Assembly: GCA_047608145.1 (NCBI GenBank)
Contig: JASGDC010000025.1
Coordinates: 1-7,002, forward strand
DNA length: 7,002 nt
Source: JASGDC01 sp047608145
GTDB taxonomy: Bacteria; Actinomycetota; Actinomycetes; Actinomycetales; Micrococcaceae
Direction of reading: 5' to 3'
The position numbers and the translations under genes are program-made. The number at the start of each line of letters is the position of its first letter. The stretch's first letter is position 1. The notes beneath the pieces are model-generated. The model saw nothing but the letters and a program-made list of their open reading frames with translations, was not told the DNA's origin and made no database searches. Shown here one piece after another: positions 6,473-7,002 of this stretch.

Positions 6473-6503
6473 GTTTTTCAGTATACATTGCTACCCTTAA
6501 ATT
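6473..6503. promoter_or_regulatory. Divergent, probably leaderless promoters of upp and tadA
   Basis: Only 31 bases separate two divergent start codons and neither side has a Shine-Dalgarno. On the minus strand TATACT (complement of 6480-6485) is seven bases from the upp ATG, with TAGACA (complement of 6505-6510) as a distant -35 at 19 bases. On the plus strand TACCCT (6492-6497), a TANNNT-type -10 box, is six bases from the tadA ATG. Both transcripts would therefore start at or next to the start codon, and each promoter's upstream part lies in the other gene's first codons. Confidence 0.5.
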
Positions 6504-6938
6504 ATGTCTATGGATTTAGCTTTGTCGCAAGCTTTGGAAGCATACTATGCTTGTGAAGTGCCAGTAGGTGCTGTTATCGTGCATGAAAATAAAGTAATTG
6601 CTACTGGCAAAAACACTAAAGAAGCTTTTCAAGATCCTACTGGGCATGCCGAAGTTAATGCAATCAGAGCTGCAGCGAAAGAGTTAAATGATTGGCGACT
6701 TACAGACTGCACACTTTATGTGACTTTGGAACCTTGTGTCATGTGTGCTGGGGCAATTTTGGCTGCACGGATTCCAAAAGTAGTTTTTGGAGCTTGGGAT
6801 GAAAAAGCTGGAGCATCTGGATCACAATTTGATTTATTGCGCGAACGTCGACTTAACCATCAAGTTGAAGTTATTGCTGGAGTGCAAGAAGAAGAGTGTA
6901 CAGAGCTATTAGATAAGTTCTTTAAGGAATCACGGTAA
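6504..6938 (+). CDS. tadA: tRNA-specific adenosine deaminase
   Basis: TadA deaminates adenosine 34 in the anticodon of tRNA-Arg(ACG) to inosine, which is needed to read CGU, CGC and CGA codons, and works in the cytoplasm. The 144-residue protein has the complete zinc-dependent deaminase centre: HAE (H48, catalytic E50) and PCVMC (C78, C81), followed by AGAILAARIPKVVFGAWD. The N-terminal EVPVGAVIV and the C-terminal LLDKFFKESR match TadA rather than cytosine or guanine deaminases. It is slightly short at the N-terminus: either ATG 6504 or the in-frame ATG 6510 could be used, and 6504 is preferred because it sits six bases after a TANNNT box. It is divergent from upp, and a strong palindrome follows 30 bp after the stop. 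Confidence 0.94.
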   Translation: MSMDLALSQALEAYYACEVPVGAVIVHENKVIATGKNTKEAFQDPTGHAEVNAIRAAAKELNDWRLTDCTLYVTLEPCVMCAGAILAARIPKVVFGAWDEKAGASGSQFDLLRERRLNHQVEVIAGVQEEECTELLDKFFKESR

Positions 6939-6968
6939 AAATATACTATTTTCCTTAAGTACTTTTGT

Positions 6969-7002
6969 GCGGTTTAAGTATGTTTAAACATACTTAAACC
7001 GC
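6969..7002. terminator. Perfect palindrome (34 bp or longer) after tadA, probable terminator
   Basis: The arm GCGGTTTAAGTATGTTT (6969-6985) abuts its exact reverse complement (6986-7002), which ends at the window edge, so the repeat may be longer. Placed 30 bp after the tadA stop, it is likely a terminator hairpin, perhaps shared with a convergent gene to the right. Any T-tract lies outside the window and cannot be checked. Confidence 0.6.

Noticed and set aside
6922..6958. Hairpin TTAAGGAA/TTCCTTAA across the tadA stop codon
   Set aside because: It is AT-rich with a 21-base loop and no T-run after it; the palindrome at 6969 is a far better terminator candidate.
1..7002. tRNA genes, CRISPR array, transposase or insertion sequence ends
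   Set aside because: No cloverleaf, regularly spaced repeats or transposase motifs were found on either strand.

Overview
The window looks like a chromosomal segment of a low-GC member of the Actinomycetota. The basis is the Upp protein (HPLVAHKLT start, YEATRDVRV..IETPV block), a SixA-type phosphatase overlapping upp, a divergent upp/tadA pair, and several genes with no Shine-Dalgarno but a -10-like box 6-7 nt before the start codon, as in leaderless actinobacterial transcripts. I do not assign a genus.

Left part (1-2270). A 388-bp gene-free stretch holds a G-free strand segment and a perfect 38-bp palindrome. It is followed by a 573-residue uncharacterised membrane protein (389-2110) with two N-terminal segments that look like bacterial PH-like modules and a C-terminal glycine-zipper membrane region. 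I do not know its function; it is the most promising uncharacterised gene here.

Middle (2271-4743). A two-gene ABC-2 exporter operon (ATPase 2271-2972, permease 2987-3736, 14 bp apart) is followed by a KilA-N domain gene that is clearly broken. One reading frame is split by an in-frame TAG (4070-4072) and a one-base deletion in an A-run (4118-4122). Reading through both gives a continuous KilA-N protein of about 287 residues. A perfect 32-bp palindrome lies inside the coding remnant between the two lesions.

Right part (4754-7002). Three genes on the minus strand run upp, sixA-like, tetR: upp overlaps the phosphatase by 17 bp and tetR follows after 17 bp. tadA is divergent from upp across only 31 bp. 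The window ends in another perfect palindrome, at least 34 bp long, 30 bp after tadA.

Working together: upp (uracil salvage) and tadA (tRNA wobble inosine) are housekeeping genes. The TetR regulator is of the kind often found beside ABC-2 exporters, so it may control the exporter operon from which the KilA-N remnant now separates it; this is inference. The recurring oddity is three unrelated, perfect, spacer-less palindromes of 32-38 bp in 7 kb.
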